Source: Dicyema japonicum (taxonomy: Eukaryota > Dicyemida > Rhombozoa > Dicyemidae). From it: 64,000 nt of DNA. The translations under genes were made by a program, and so were the position numbers. The notes beneath the pieces are model-generated. The model made no database searches, was not told where the DNA came from, and worked only from the letters and a program-made list of their open reading frames with translations. Below are positions 1 to 11,599 of the stretch, one piece after another. Numbering within the stretch: position 1 is the first letter of the stretch; every line of letters starts with the position of its first letter. The DNA lies in assembly GCA_011109175.1 (NCBI GenBank), contig RDEW01000007.1:433712-497711 (forward strand), read 5' to 3'.

Positions 1-181
1 TAATTTTTAGTTAATAGTTTTAGCTGTAGATTCTGTCATCTTTTCTATTTATTTCACATGATCAGTTCACATTAAACTAAAAAATGTATCCATTTGCAAA
101 TAAGTGATCTCACTATGGAAACGCTTACCACAACAAATTAAGATAATTGATTTTTTATTTGTTATATGATTAACTAAAGGA

Positions 182-420
182 TCTGCCACGTGGTGCCATG
201 TCGCTACTTGATTGAAGATTTCTCACTTTAATCAGAAGACGCCCAATGCTTGGCCGGCATTCGAAAGGATACATCTATTTATTCCACTGGGAGTCAATTT
301 CTCTACCTGGCGACGAGTTCTGGATACGACCTCAGCTTCCCGGACAACGTTTTCTGGATCTCTGTCAATTGCTCCTTATTCTTGTGTCGATTGATTTTTA
401 TATTTTGAAAATGAGAGGTC
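182..420 (+). repeat. SINE-B copy, internally deleted
   Basis: It opens with GCCACGTGGTGCCATG and continues with a GACGCCCAATGCTTGGCCGG block. Both match, in the same order, the longer copy at 25190-25573, which has extra sequence between them. Related bodies recur near 52.9, 54.2 and 63.3 kb. No coding function is seen. Confidence 0.5.
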
Positions 421-688
421 AAATTTAGAAGTCAGTATTTTGGAAAAAGAGAAAATACTTCCTTATACAAGAAAACGAAAATTTTGACATAAATATCTGT
501 GTTGACCATGTGAATTCATTCCTAAATATTCCTTGGTTGCTATTAAAGTAAAATGAGGACCTTTACTTTCCTTGACATTCATGGTTCTGTGCAATTGCAA
601 CTAACCATTGGAATATGTGCAAAACCATTCGACTAATAAGTTTCTAAATGTTGCTTTGATGTGGTCACTGCTGTAGTAAATTTCAATT

Positions 689-795
689 ATTAATATTTAT
701 TTCATTATGACTACAAAGTCTGTTCTTAATATAATTGTGTTAATATTAATATTTATTTCATTATGACTACAAAGTCTGTTCTTAATATAATTGTG
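689..795. repeat. Tandem duplication, 56-bp period, two copies
   Basis: A 51-base block (689-739) beginning ATTAATATTTATTTCATTAT is repeated exactly at 745-795. Perfect identity suggests a recent duplication. It abuts a perfect hairpin at 791-829. Confidence 0.9.
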
Positions 796-829
796 ACTGT
801 TAATTAATTGTGTTAATTAACAGTCACAA
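791..829. repeat. Perfect 17-bp inverted repeat, 5-nt loop
   Basis: TTGTGACTGTTAATTAA (791-807) is followed by a 5-base loop and its exact reverse complement (813-829). It starts inside the end of the 56-bp tandem duplication. It could be a foldback end of a small transposon or a replication-slippage product. Confidence 0.85.
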
Positions 830-1092
830 GAATTTTCCGCTAAATATATATTCACGAATCTCAGTACAGAGCCACTCTACGAAAAGCGACAGGATATCTT
901 CTTGATGTGGTCAGGCTCTTACTAAAAGTCAAGTATTCTTAATAAACATGAACATTGCCACCACCTATGCATGGGTAACTGGTTACATTTTTATGGTTTT
1001 CTATAACAGTTTTATTAAATTAACTATTTTTTAAGTCTTTCACAGTCCATGTTTCCCTTTGGAATCGTAAATCTATTAATTTCTAACAATTC

Positions 1093-1308
1093 TTAGAATT
1101 TTCCATTTGTTCCGGATTCAAACAGAAATAAAGATCTTAAGTTCTCACAAACTTCATTTGCAGACTTAGTATAGAGTGGGCTGACAATTGCAAATCTATT
1201 AAAATTGTTTAAAAACCACCTACTATGTATATCAATGACTAGTAACAATTCGTAGGGGGACAGGGACGTCTGACTACACTTAAATGACGTCGGTGAGACC
1301 CAAAACAT
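1093..1308 (-). pseudogene. Retroelement integrase core fragment
   Basis: The 71-residue frame contains YELLLVIDIHS, then NRFAIVSPLYTKSANEVCEN. The pattern 'hydrophobic-D-hydrophobic-SR/F...PL..KSA.EV' is typical of retroviral-type integrase catalytic cores in LTR retrotransposons or KRBA2/Ginger-like elements. There is no upstream zinc-binding region or downstream catalytic D/E in frame, so it is a remnant. The family is inferred from a short motif only. Confidence 0.35.
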
Positions 1309-1479
1309 CCTCCAGTTTATCTTCGTTGCTAACGTCTAAGCCAATTATGTCGATGGGAGTCGATAGTTAGAATTATATTGACTAAAAAGTATTTACACGA
1401 TTGAAATATGACTAATATTCATTTTACTATTTTCAGAATATATGATGGCTAATACAGCTATCATGTATTACCAAAATAT

Positions 1480-1660
1480 AATTAAAATTCACGAGTGGAG
1501 TCTTTGGCCCCAAGACGGTCTCTTTCCTTAGAGCACTTGGGTGTCTATTGACCAAAGCCTCGAGGGAGCGTCGGGAAACCGAGTGGCTTTTCCAAAGGAT
1601 ATCCCTGTCAATAGTCAGAGGTAACAGTCACTCGATCATATCCGCTAGACTCAGTAATTA
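1480..1660 (+). mobile_element. LINE family B, C-terminal fragment
   Basis: Across frames this reads VFGPK-TVSFLRALG-LTKASREP-WLFQRIS-RGNSHSI-like text. It is the same C-terminal block found in longer form at 55180-55410, 33000-33235 and 40440-40670. Family B is defined here by a Cys/His-rich module followed by a 'GKRPDG...W' block and this conserved tail. The fragment is frameshifted and 5'-truncated. Confidence 0.55.
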
Positions 1661-2269
1661 ACTACTCATTTTTCCTAATAATAAATTTTGATTTTTTCAA
1701 AAAAAAAATTAAAATTCATATAATTTATTGCATTGAGGTAATAACAGTCCAAGAGCATCGGGCCAAAATAAGTTCTCCTGCTTAGTGTTATTGTGGTTTT
1801 GAATTTTTTAGTTCGGTGTTATTGTGAATTTCATTTCATTCAATAATTTTCTAATGGCAGCTTTAAAAAGTTTTATTAACGCACTTTCATGATGTTGCTG
1901 TCATGACCAAGCATGTCCAACGCTGGAAACTAAAATAATGTCAGTCTCTTTTATTAGTTTCTGTCCGTTGCTAGTTGTGTAGTTCATTCACATCATCTCA
2001 CTCTAAAACGTTTCCCAATCCTTTAGAAATTCATCCATGACCACCGAAAGAAGTGAATTATCGTTTCCTCTGAAAAAAAGATACGAGTCTGATAGTGTTA
2101 GGCATTCTAAAGTGCCCTCGTGAGGACAGTGCTAGCCGTTGTTAAGTTTTATGTAATTAGTTCAAGCTGTTCCCTAATTTACTGACTCTTGTTTTGTTTA
2201 AACTCTTCGTGAATAAATAAGATGTAAGTCTTTGTAAGGCTGTAGTCCAATTTTTTTTATTTTTTCGAT

Positions 2270-2600
2270 ATTTTCTTGTCGCATAAGAGGGTGCCAAAGT
2301 TTTATTTTGTGTCAGTACTCGTCGATCCACACATCCCTTCTATTGATTTTTGTTATCTTCACTTCGCTTGTTTTGACCGTCAAGAACCATTTAACCGAGT
2401 TTCTGATAGCCTTCCAGTAGGGATTCTCTATTTTTGGAAACAAAGTCGACATCATCAGCATAAACCGCAATTTTTATCTTTCCTTTGTAAGGTCCGACCC
2501 CGACCTCGATAAAACCTAATCTCGAAACTTGACTTTTCTTGAAGAAAACTGCGAAAAAATCATTTCTCAGAGGAAACAATAATTCTCACCTGGCTATAGG
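2270..2600 (-). mobile_element. LINE reverse transcriptase fragment (YADD)
   Basis: The minus-strand frame carries GKIKIAVYADDVDFVSKNRE. YADD is the catalytic box of non-LTR reverse transcriptases and the following spacing suits the same domain. Only about 60 residues survive, so this is a dead fragment. Confidence 0.6.
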
Positions 2601-3284
2601 CAGAGCAAAAAAAATTCTGTTTTTTTTGCTGCAACTATGTTGAGAAAAGTTGAGAAATTTAGAAATCTTAGATGTTTTAAAATTTTTAATCCAGAAGATC
2701 ACAAAATTATGCAAAATAAAAAAACTACGATCAAAGAAGTAGTAAAAAAATTAATGAATTGGAAGAATCAGTTATAAATATTGCTAAGTTCGTTAAAGGA
2801 TTTTTACTGCTTCAGACAAAATTTATTCAGTAGTTTGAAAAAAAACGATGGATATAGAATTGATGATTATTTTTTGGAATCCCTTAAGTTAATTTACGAC
2901 ACTGAATTGAACATCGAGGCAAAATATTTACAACAAAGACACAATCTCAATCAGCAAAGCGATATATCATAAATTATGAAGGAATTATTAAATTTGAAAA
3001 AAATCTATGATGAAATATAATGGTGAATTAAGAGAAAATGAAACAACAAAAGGAACTATCAAACAAATTAATGATTTGGAAGAATAAATTTAGATATCGC
3101 TTCGGATTCCCTGAGTTTTACTCGTTTAGGAGAAAGCTACAGAAAAATAAATATGAATTTATTAGTATTGAACATTTTTTGCCAATACGCCACAATACAG
3201 TTTGTTATGTTTTTTTTATTATAAATTATTTTTCAATAAAGTTATTTATAACTTTTAAGTCAAAATTTCGGAACAACTTCTGAT
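2601..3284. other. AT-rich stretch, no assigned gene
   Basis: Short AT-rich frames (2781-2972, 3038-3283, plus strand) are lysine/asparagine-rich and match nothing I recognise. A near-repeated phrase, AAATTAATGATTTGGAAGAAT and a close variant, occurs near 2747 and 3065. This suggests a duplicated, decayed element. No host gene is supported. Confidence 0.4.
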
Positions 3285-3795
3285 TTTAACCCCTGTCAGA
3301 AGATCCTGGGCGTGACACTGGATACACATTTATGTTTGTCACCACACGTGGCAAACATTGTTCTGAAGTGAGAGAAGAAGATCAATGTTTAAAATGTTTA
3401 TCTGGAATATGGAAGACAGGTACCCAACCAGTCTTGATGAAAATTTACAAACAATACATCGAACCATGCTTCTCGTACGCGTGTGCTTCGTGGGGACCTT
3501 CATTATCATGGACGAACACTAAGAAGATTGAGGACGTTCAAAAGAAGGCTTTCAGAATGACGGAGCGGTGGTCTTGTAAGAGACACAGAACCGGACCGAC
3601 TACTCTGGAGGCCCTCATTGAACAAAACTCCGGCATGTGGGTAGGTGGTCCTGCAAATACAGTCAGCCGCCCTGTACGAGCTTGTGTGGGTACGAGGGAG
3701 GAGCACCGGGAAAGAATGAGGATTTCGGCGGAGCGCATCGGGATCACATGATAGTTAGTTTTTATTTTACCGTGGTCTTGGGTGTTAAATAAATA
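3285..3795 (+). mobile_element. APE-type LINE, 3' end of RT ORF and 3' terminus
   Basis: The text begins QKILGVTLDTHLCLSPHV (frame shifted after 3350) and continues KCLSGIWKTG, IYKQYIEPCFSYACASWG and KIEDVQKKAFRMTERW. This is the region C-terminal to the RT fingers/palm in Jockey/CR1-like non-LTR elements. It ends in the terminus GGGATCACATGATAGTTAGT...CCGTGGTCTTGGG, which recurs at least seven more times in the window. The copy is 5'-truncated, as expected from target-primed reverse transcription. Confidence 0.8.
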
Positions 3796-4139
3796 AAATA
3801 ACCTCTGGTGTTCCAAATTGAGGTCAGACTGCATTATGGTTACCGTTTTCTTATTGTTGATTGAAGATATATAATGTACAGAGTGAGAGATGATAGATCA
3901 CTTTGGGAAGTTCCCGCTGTCATCTTAAAAGGTCTCTATACACTTTCTAAATAGTAACATTGTTTTAGTAAAAACCGTGGCACAACTCAGAAATACTCCT
4001 GAACGGAGATAGCTCTTTCAGCGACTTGGATTTGCCGTCGTCACTTCCCTGATTTGTATCTATTCAGTCATTCAGTCTCCAAGCATATGTTACAATCGTT
4101 CGGTAGCTGTAAGCACGCATTTTTTCTTTGTATGCTAGA

Positions 4140-7100
4140 ATGATATTGTCCATGGAGTGCTTACAGAACAGGGAATTTCGCATGATAATATGACTTCTAT
4201 TATCACGTCTCTACGGGCGATGGCTGAATCGATTGACCAAGATGACAAAGCTGAATGGATCGCACAAGTTGTTGGAACTGCCAAGTCGAGATTTGGAAGG
4301 ATTCCTCCAGGTGAGTGGCCGTTAATCGCAGATATCTTCAATATGCGGTTCGGTACCACCAAATCTGTGGCAAATGTAAAATTACTTCTCAAAACTCATG
4401 TAAAGAATACTACGTGTCACCAAGAAGGAAATCGGCAGAGCGTCAAGAAGTCGAGATTGCCTGTTTCACTAAGTGCTTGGAAGAGTTTTCATGCCGGATT
4501 CAAGAGATCAAGTCGATACCCCTAGATAAACGAAAACCAACCAGGAAAATTCCTTATCAGTTTCTCAAAAAGGATATATTATCCGATTGAATATACTGTG
4601 GGATACTATATCAATAGTATGCCCCCGAATACAATGGGAGATATTAGAGATATTCTGTACGCAACACAATGCTCATATGAAACACTTACTACTACTGTTC
4701 ACAAGGAGAGCAACTGGCTGCAATGAATAGGCGACTTACAAAACTAAAGCATCAGGGTGAGAAAATCAGCGCACTAGTTGGGTCATCGGGAAGTCAGAAG
4801 TATGATGATTCGACGAGAGAACCTTTGTGTGATTATGCATATAGAAGTCAAAAAAAGGAGATCTTTAGATAGTGTTATGTACAATCAACGAAGAGATTAG
4901 AATTGTTGACAAAAAGATTAGGGTGCACAAGTCCAGAAAGGAATTTTGCAGAGATATTTTATGCTATGAGCTTAATAGAAGGCGCTTTTATAGGAAAATG
5001 AGAGAGGAAGGCCGCTGTTCTGTGTACAATTTTGAGATCGAGGAATGTACAGCTTTTTGGAAAAACGTGTGGAAGGAAAAGGATAAGAAGGATGTGGGAT
5101 TCTCTATATCCAAAAGGATTACTGGGAAGAGGAGGCGTATGCTGAGTTCTCGAAAGAAGGATTGTTGGAAATAATCAAATTATTCCTAATTGGAGAGCGT
5201 GCGGATGTGATGGGATCTACCATTTCTTTATTAAGAAGATTACGTCACTCGTTGAACATATATACAAAGAAGTAGAAAAGGTGATAAAAGAAATCGACTC
5301 CTGAGGCTTGGTTTTACACTGGTGTCACTTACCTTATCCCGAAGAAAGAGGTTTGTGACTTTCCGAAGGACCTTAGACCGATCACGTGCATGTCTAACCT
5401 CTATAAATTGACAACAAAGTGGGTGAATAGCAAGCTGAGCAAATATATTGAAGCATTCGATCTAATCTGTGATAACCAGTTAGGAACTCGTGGAATGTAC
5501 CAGGCGCAAAGGAACAAGCCTTGGTCAACCAATGCATTAACAAACAGTCGGCCAATTTACGCTCGATTTGGATCGATGTAAAGAAAGCGTTCGATTCTGT
5601 GGATTATGGCTTTCTGTACGAAGTTTTAGAAAATTCTGGATTACCTATATGGAATATTACGTTTATATAAAAAAACTTATGAAAATGTGGAATCTTAAAG
5701 GGAATATTACAAGGAGATTCCTTATCTCCACAGTTATTTGTATTATGATTGATCCGTTGAGTCGACTATTAAATGGTAAATACCATAAAGTGACCATGGA
5801 TGCTGAGGGAAATACTCTTATTTACTAACCACTTGTTGTTTATGGATGATCTCAAATTGATATTCTATGAGGATGACACAATGCTAAGAATGATGAACCA
5901 AGTTGGAAAATTTTTTGATGCGGCTGGACTGGAGCCTAATACCGACAAATCAGCCACAAATGTTGAATGTTTGGTTAAAAAAGCTATGTAACTTGACGGT
6001 CTTGGAAGATATGGATATCTTGGCGTATTAGAAGACAAATATAGTAACGTCATGAAGACTAATGTGATGAAGTCTATTTATGCAAAAGTGAAGAATAGGA
6101 TCGTGAATCTTACGAAGACTAAACTGAATAGTGTTAACTTCTTCAAGGCAATCATGAGCATGCGACTTTTCTATATAATTATTATATAGGCTCATTGAAA
6201 TTGAACCTGATGAGTTTGAGGAATTTGACACGTGTATACGTAGTATATTTGGTCGGATTCACTGTAAAACTGCAAATAAAGAAAAATTGTATTTACAGCG
6301 AGATTTTCTTGGGAGAGGATTGACCTCTGTTGTATGTAAAAGTGAAATAATACTTTTTCATTTTTACAATGACCTGCAACACAAGTCCAACAAATGTTTG
6401 AGAAGAGCAGGAATCCTACGGGTCTTGAACGCAAAGAAAAATCATATGGCCACTATCGTAGGATTCCTAGCTTGAAAATACCGCTTAGACACAAGCGACT
6501 AAATCTAAAACAACTAAGGGATGTACAACAAAAGGAGCTGTTAGAAAAGATAAAAAGAAAACCTATGCATGCTATGAAGTTCGATTCAACAGAAGATCAG
6601 AGTTTTGATATCAAACAATCTAGCCAATGGTTAATCGCCGGGAACAACTCCCCAAGGACAGAGGGAATGCTATGTCCAGGATCGGAATGTTTTTTTCGAT
6701 GAAAATGGCGCAAAATGTAGCCATTTCAATTCAGCGAAAAAAAGTGGATCATGTGGCAACAAGGTGTGGAAGAATGCTCAATGGTGACTACCTACGTCGT
6801 CATAATGAGGTTGTCAGGTGCATATACTTACACCTGTGCAGGCAGTATGGAATAAAGAAATCGAAAAAACTAAGACTCATTCAGTGCAATCAACGGTTGT
6901 AACTGAATTTGTTGAAATTTGCTTTGACACAACAATAGCTACGGACACGAGAATAACAAGCCGGGTATCTTCGTGCATAACAAAATCAAGAACATAATAA
7001 CGCTAATAGAAGTGGGAATAACCTCCCAGGATTCTTTGAAACATGTCGAAGTGGAGAAAGGCCGTAAGTACTATCTTCTCGCAAGTGAGCGGGGATAATA

Positions 7101-7260
7101 CACAAAGCAAAAGTATACGTGGTCTCAGTAGTCCTCACTTGGGATGGAGTCGTAAGCAAATTTTATAAACATCACTTGAGCCACTTAAATTTGGAATGTT
7201 TTGTAAGAGCCTACATGCAGACGATAACGATCAAAAAAACGATGGAAAGCGTTTTGGGCG
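4140..7260 (+). mobile_element. LINE family A, near full length but degenerate (RT + restriction-like endonuclease)
   Basis: Plus-strand frames, interrupted by many frameshifts and stops, follow the order of one long LINE ORF. The N-terminal part is about 4157-4590. RT text includes VTYLIPKKEVCDFPKDLRPI, DNQLG, WIDVKKAFDSVDYGFLYEVL, GILQGDSLSPQLF and NHLLFMDDLKL (5330-5990). The C-terminal part has YLRRHNEVVRCIYLHLCRQ and KPGIFV-IEVGITSQDSLKHVEV (6780-7070). The PD-like...EVG pattern downstream of RT matches the restriction-like endonuclease of R2/R4/NeSL-type LINEs, better preserved in the copy at 8960-9690. The element cannot be active. Confidence 0.75.
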
Positions 7261-7441
7261 GTCACGTTCGCATGTCCGAATACTTGTCAAAATGAAAATG
7301 GAATTTGATGTTAACTAACATTAACTATTTTTTGTTTGTCTACAAATAAACTAAATTATTTTTATATTAAATATTTTTTTATTTAATTAAATTAATAAAC
7401 TATTTATAAAATAAGGTATAATTCTTTTGTGTTGACTTCTT

Positions 7442-7903
7442 ATGGTGCAATTAACTACTTTTGATGTGTTCCAAGCAATTTGTTCTACAAATCCTGACAC
7501 CAGCCAACTCAAACCCCTTATAATAAAGATTGAGGAAATGATCAAAGAACGTTTAACTTATCTTTCCCTTGTAAACCGTGGAGTGGACTCTCTGGGTGTT
7601 CCATTCCATAAAAAATTGGAAATGATACTTGAAAATGTTGAGTCTGAGCATTTAAATTCAGCCAATGGCCGTCTGCTTATGCTTATGGTGTTCAGTCGGT
7701 CACTGGCTAATGCTCATCCTAATAATGTTGATGATATTGTGAGTGTGTTTGTATCTCATTTTGAGTACAATGAGGATTATGTTAATAATGTTGAGTCAAA
7801 TGGGGGTTGGCTCAGATTTCTAAAAGGTGCAGGACTTTGTACAGAAAATGAATCAATTTTCTCGTATTATATGAGATGGCTTGGGTCTGTATTTAGAATT
7901 TAA
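7442..7903 (+). CDS. Bcl-2-like apoptosis regulator
   Basis: A single uninterrupted 153-residue frame; the ATG follows AT-rich sequence and no short intron is needed. Residues ~73-89 (SANGRLLMLMVFSRSLA) resemble a BH1 motif (NWGR...FxxxLA). Residues ~116-128 (VNNVESNGGWLRF) match BH2 (WIxxNGGWxxF) closely. LSLVNRGVDSL at ~41-51 could be the BH3 region. Spacing and order fit the Bcl-2 fold, whose members control mitochondrial outer-membrane permeabilisation. Oddities: the BH1 Trp is replaced by Ala, and the C-terminus (MRWLGSVFRI) is too short for a tail anchor, so it may be cytosolic. It sits alone between LINE remnants. Pro- or anti-apoptotic role cannot be told. The family call rests on motif order and would need a profile search. 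Confidence 0.62.
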   Translation: MVQLTTFDVFQAICSTNPDTSQLKPLIIKIEEMIKERLTYLSLVNRGVDSLGVPFHKKLEMILENVESEHLNSANGRLLMLMVFSRSLANAHPNNVDDIVSVFVSHFEYNEDYVNNVESNGGWLRFLKGAGLCTENESIFSYYMRWLGSVFRI

Positions 7904-8100
7904 TTTATTTTAATAAATTTTTTTTGTTTTGATTTTTTTGAGGATTTATTAGATTTATTTTAATAAATTTTTAATAATTTTTTTATTAGATTGGCTATTT
8001 TTTAAGTAAATGTACTTATGACGTCATCAGTTGCGGTTTTATTTGCGGTTTTGCCGTAACTGCGGTTTTATCGATTATTATTGATGTACTTTATTATTAA
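7904..8100. other. AT-rich spacer with TGCGGTTTT iterations
   Basis: After the Bcl-2-like stop there are repeated TTTATTTTAATAAATTTTT phrases. Then 8031-8075 holds several close copies of TGCGGTTTT. No gene is seen. Confidence 0.5.
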
Positions 8101-8104
8101 AAAG

Positions 8105-8480
8105 CAGGCATTTCCCCTGACGATTTGCAAAGTAATGCGCTCAATGATCCAATTCCTTTCTCTCCTACCGTTTTTCTTCTTCGTGATGAGCGAGCCGATC
8201 CTGCTTAGCAGGGTCAGAGATCTGCTAACAATGATTCCTTGTTTCAACTGCCACTGGTTCGAAGATGAATTTTCCTCTAAGACATGCGTATTTTTTAGTC
8301 TGTAGGGTCTCAGTCGTCTCCAAAGCAGATCCTGGGTCAGGTGCTGCCGCTGAAACGTTGGAGGGAGAGAGGCTATCGAGACAGGTGGCCTCCCAGGCAA
8401 GGTATTTACCACTCTCACATGGGAAAAGAGTGGTTCCATACGGTCTTCGGGTGATTTGAATAACTCCAAGCTTCTTCAAT
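8105..8480 (-). mobile_element. LINE family B, C-terminal fragment
   Basis: Minus-strand frames give RPYGTTLFPCESGKYLAWEA, then CLDSLSPSNV, KKYACLRGKFIFEPVAVETR and ERITLQIVRGNA. This is the conserved tail of an RT-encoding element widespread in invertebrates: an 'RPDG.TL.PW..G..L.WD.T' block, then 'KY..L...Y.F.PVAVET', then 'RG.A'. The order is right but the frame breaks at least twice. The same family recurs near 1.5, 11.4, 17.0, 29.9, 33.1, 39.5, 40.5, 44.2 and 55.2 kb. Confidence 0.7.
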
Positions 8481-8959
8481 TGGACAGGAAATCCAGCAAC
8501 CTCAAGTACACAAGGAATAACTCCGTTGATTTCGGCGAGATAGGACTCTGACCCTGCTAAACAGGATCGGCTCGCTCGCCGTGAAGAAGAAAAACGATAG
8601 GAGATAAAGGAGCTGGCTCATTGAGCTCATTTTCTTGCATATCATCAGGGGAAGAGCGTTTTCAATTATGAGAGCGTGTTAACTGTTAGTTTTTGCATTT
8701 AAATAAAAATTTTTACCTTAAAAAGCACAGAATACATAAAATTAGTTAAGTTTTTCTTGCATTGTATTCCGAATCATTCTCTCTGTCAGCTTCGACCATG
8801 ATCTTCTGTTGCGCGCTAGTTCTCTTAGGTAGTCCAGGTCGTCCGCCATTTCCATTATAATGTCAGGTGTTACCCACACTCTTGTAACACAGTGAATCAG
8901 GTCTTGATGGACAGCAAATCCAAGCCCAAAATGTCGACAGGCCGATGAGAGGATAAAAA

Positions 8960-9690
8960 GGTGGAATTTGCCAAACAGTTCTGTACATTGTACTGTCGTT
9001 TTTGTCTTTTGTAGACAGAGATGTCGTATTTTGTTAGATCGCATGCCAGTTGCCATGCTCTACCACGACTATGTGTGGAGGCATAACGAGGTAGTAAGGA
9101 GTCTTCATTTTCTACTATGCAATAAATATGGTATTCGCCACACCAGAAAGTTGCGGACTCATAAGGTGCAATCTGTAGTAGAGAACACCAGGGTCCAAAT
9201 TAAGGTAGACAGTGTTATCCGTACCTCGGTGCTAGTCAAGCACAATAAACCGGACATTGTGGTACATGATAAGGAGTCTGGCCAAGTCCTTATCATAGAG
9301 GTTGGCATCACGTCTCAAGACCGTTTGCAGACTGTGGAGGTAGAGAAAAAAAGGAAGTATGACTTTCTTGCAATCGAAATGGGGAAATGTTTGGTTGCAA
9401 GGTCTCGTTATTCAAATAGTAATGACGTGGGAAGGAATTGCAACAAAATACCACAAGGGTTATCTGAAGCAGTTGGGGGTAGATAGGAAGCTCAGGCCTA
9501 TCTACAGTCCACTGTATTAAAGCGGAGCCTAGAGAGCCTGACACTGGAGTATAGGAGGCAGAGGCCGGAGATGCCATATGGGCCGAGGGTTCAATTGGAC
9601 AAGGCGCTCTCGAAGCTGTTTTAGCAACCAGAATCGAACCTGCCTGAGGAGACTGGCGAACAGGTAGGCGAGGAAGGTTGTTGATTATTA
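8960..9690 (+). mobile_element. LINE family A, restriction-like endonuclease domain
   Basis: The 172-residue frame at 8968-9486 contains WRHNEVVRSLHFLLCNKYGI, then TSVLVKHNKPDIVVHDKES and VLIIEVGITSQDRLQTVEVE. The PDIV...(11)...IEVG arrangement followed by a basic helix is a PD-(D/E)XK nuclease core of RLE-type LINEs. It is the best preserved family A nuclease here. Related copies are at 6780-7150, 25690-25870 and 34860-35270. The N-terminal end is cut where the RT should begin, consistent with 5' truncation. Confidence 0.75.
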
Positions 9691-9719
9691 AATATTAACT
9701 TTTTATTGTTGGTTAAATA

Positions 9720-10790
9720 AAGTGGGTTTCCAAAAAAATGACAAAACACATATTGGAGGCGTTCAGATTGGACTTGTCCTGGATCTGTAAAAACCACTCA
9801 ATCGTATGATGAAGTTTGGACAGTTTTCGGCAAAATATTGGTATATTAATGATTAACTTTTCAGATGTTGAGACAAATATGGATATTTTTTTAATTCTGA
9901 AATAACGACACCATTAAAAATCATAAAATATGGTCTATTGATGGGACTTTTTCTGTCTGCCCTCTTGGAAGCAGTTATTCACAATATCGGTCATAATTAA
10001 TCACCATGTGATTCCAATAATATTCTGTCTTTTAACATCAAAAAAAAATGAATATGACACAATGCTTCTAATAATTAAACGTCTTATTCCGGATTCAGAA
10101 CCAAAAGTTATTGTCTCAGATTTTTAAAAAAGAGCAATAAAGTCCTTTCAAAAATCATTTCCAAACGCACGGATAAAATGCTGCATGTTCCATCTAGGAC
10201 AAAATATTAATAAAAAAATATTGGAATTAGGAATTTTAAACGACATAAATAATGAAAATATCAATAGGTTAAATGTGATTTAAAATTAACGATAGATTTG
10301 TAAGACTGTTGAAATGCCTCTCTTTTATTCTTACACATTCTGTAAAGAACACTTTTGATTGAATAGTGTCGAGATCAGATTTTCCTGCGATTCTAAATCT
10401 ATTATATCAATATTTTTCGATCAATTATATCGGAAATCAAGAAAATGGATTAATTTCGAGATTTCCAATTAATTATTGGAATAATCTGGATAATTTATAT
10501 GAGGACTTACCTCGGACAAATAACTCCATTGAAGGCTGGCACAACGTTTTTAGAAGTACATTTGAGACACTAAACAAGACGCCAAGAAATTTTGTAAAGA
10601 AATTGATAAAAGAAAAAGGCATTATGATAAAATTTTTAAGATTACAAAATAGAGAAAAAATTCTTAGAAAAACTAAATATATCGCTCTATCTGAGAATAT
10701 ATTAAGATTTGTTGAAGAACAAATGTTACTTAATATGGATCCGACACAATATATATTCAATTTAGTAGAATATGTATTCTATTAACATTT
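9720..10790 (+). mobile_element. MULE-type DNA transposon, degenerate transposase
   Basis: Across several frames the text follows a Mutator-like transposase. WSIDGTFS (about 9931-9955) gives the first catalytic Asp, HHVIPIIFCLLTSKK and VIVSDF-KRAIKSFQK give the second, and CCMFHLGQNI gives the following Cys/His segment. The intact 139-residue frame at 10366-10785 holds YEDLPRTNNSIEGWHNVFRS, a hallmark of the C-terminal MULE region. Frameshifts and stops before 10366 show it is dead. A 94-bp tandem repeat lies just downstream and may be subterminal. Confidence 0.75.
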
Positions 10791-10858
10791 ATAATCATTT
10801 TCTTTCTTTTTTTGAAAATAAATCTTTCATTCTAAAGTTATATAAAAATATTAAAAAA

Positions 10859-11090
10859 GATTACTTTTTTACCTACAGATGTCGAGGACCCTGGTAAATG
10901 TTCCACTTACCCATAGGACCCCTTAAAATCAATTTTTATAAGATTTAAAAAAGATGACTTTTTTACCTAAAGAAGTCGAGGACTATGCTAAAATGTTTCA
11001 TTTACCCATAGGATTTTTTAAAATCAATTTTTATAAGATTTAAAAAGATGACTTTTTTAACTAAAGATGTCGTTTCGCTAAAATCTCGTG
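10859..11090. repeat. 94-bp tandem repeat, about 2.4 copies
   Basis: The phrase GATKACTTTTTTACCTAMAG starts near 10859, 10953 and 11047, so the period is 94 bp. Copies share the following GTCGAGGAC, TTACCCATAGGA and AAAATCAATTTTTATAAGAT blocks with a few substitutions. It directly follows the MULE remnant. Confidence 0.85.
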
Positions 11091-11189
11091 ATGTTTATTG
11101 ATGAACTTATCCAAAACCTGATAAAATTAATTAGAGGCTATTTTGAATGGAGGCTATTTTGAATTGGAACCGTGCACGTCCATACTAGC

Positions 11190-11590
11190 GATTTTCCCTC
11201 AGTGAACGGAAAGATAGTTAACCCATCCGGTTTTTCCCGTCTCCGCGTTCCAATCCCACCAGCTCCAGCACTGCCGGGAAGCCTCAGCTTCAAGAGCACG
11301 CATGACAATGTTGTTCAGAGCAGCATGATGGGGGCTCTTCCCGCACTCCTTTTGCACGAAAGCAAATGCAGTTCTTTGGCATCGACGATCCCTCCACAAC
11401 GACATTGGCTTTTGACGCATACATCAACTCCCAGGCGCTGTGCGATCCCAATCCAAATACAATCATCGTCCAAAAAAGTCCCTAGGGAGTAACACGGGAG
11501 TGCATCCAGCAGTGCTCCGCTCCTATGGTTGGAGACAGACACGATGCATGTAAGACGATGCTGGTTGGCCTCAGACTTTAGCACGTCGAA
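11190..11590 (-). mobile_element. LINE family B, Cys/His module
   Basis: Minus-strand frames read GTFLDDDCIWIGIAQRLGV, then CRCGGIVDAKELHLLSCKRS and NNIVMRALEAEA. The CxC-G...H-LSC-K..GR...H pattern is the zinc-binding block that precedes the nuclease-like region in family B elements; a parallel copy is at 29850-30007. The element is frameshifted and truncated. Confidence 0.7.
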
Positions 11591-11599
11591 GATATTCTT

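Noticed and set aside
8742-9056. Minus-strand 104-aa frame as a host gene
   Set aside because: Its text (DDLDYLRELARNRRSWSKLT) is typical of a LINE C-terminal end and it overlaps family A sequence.
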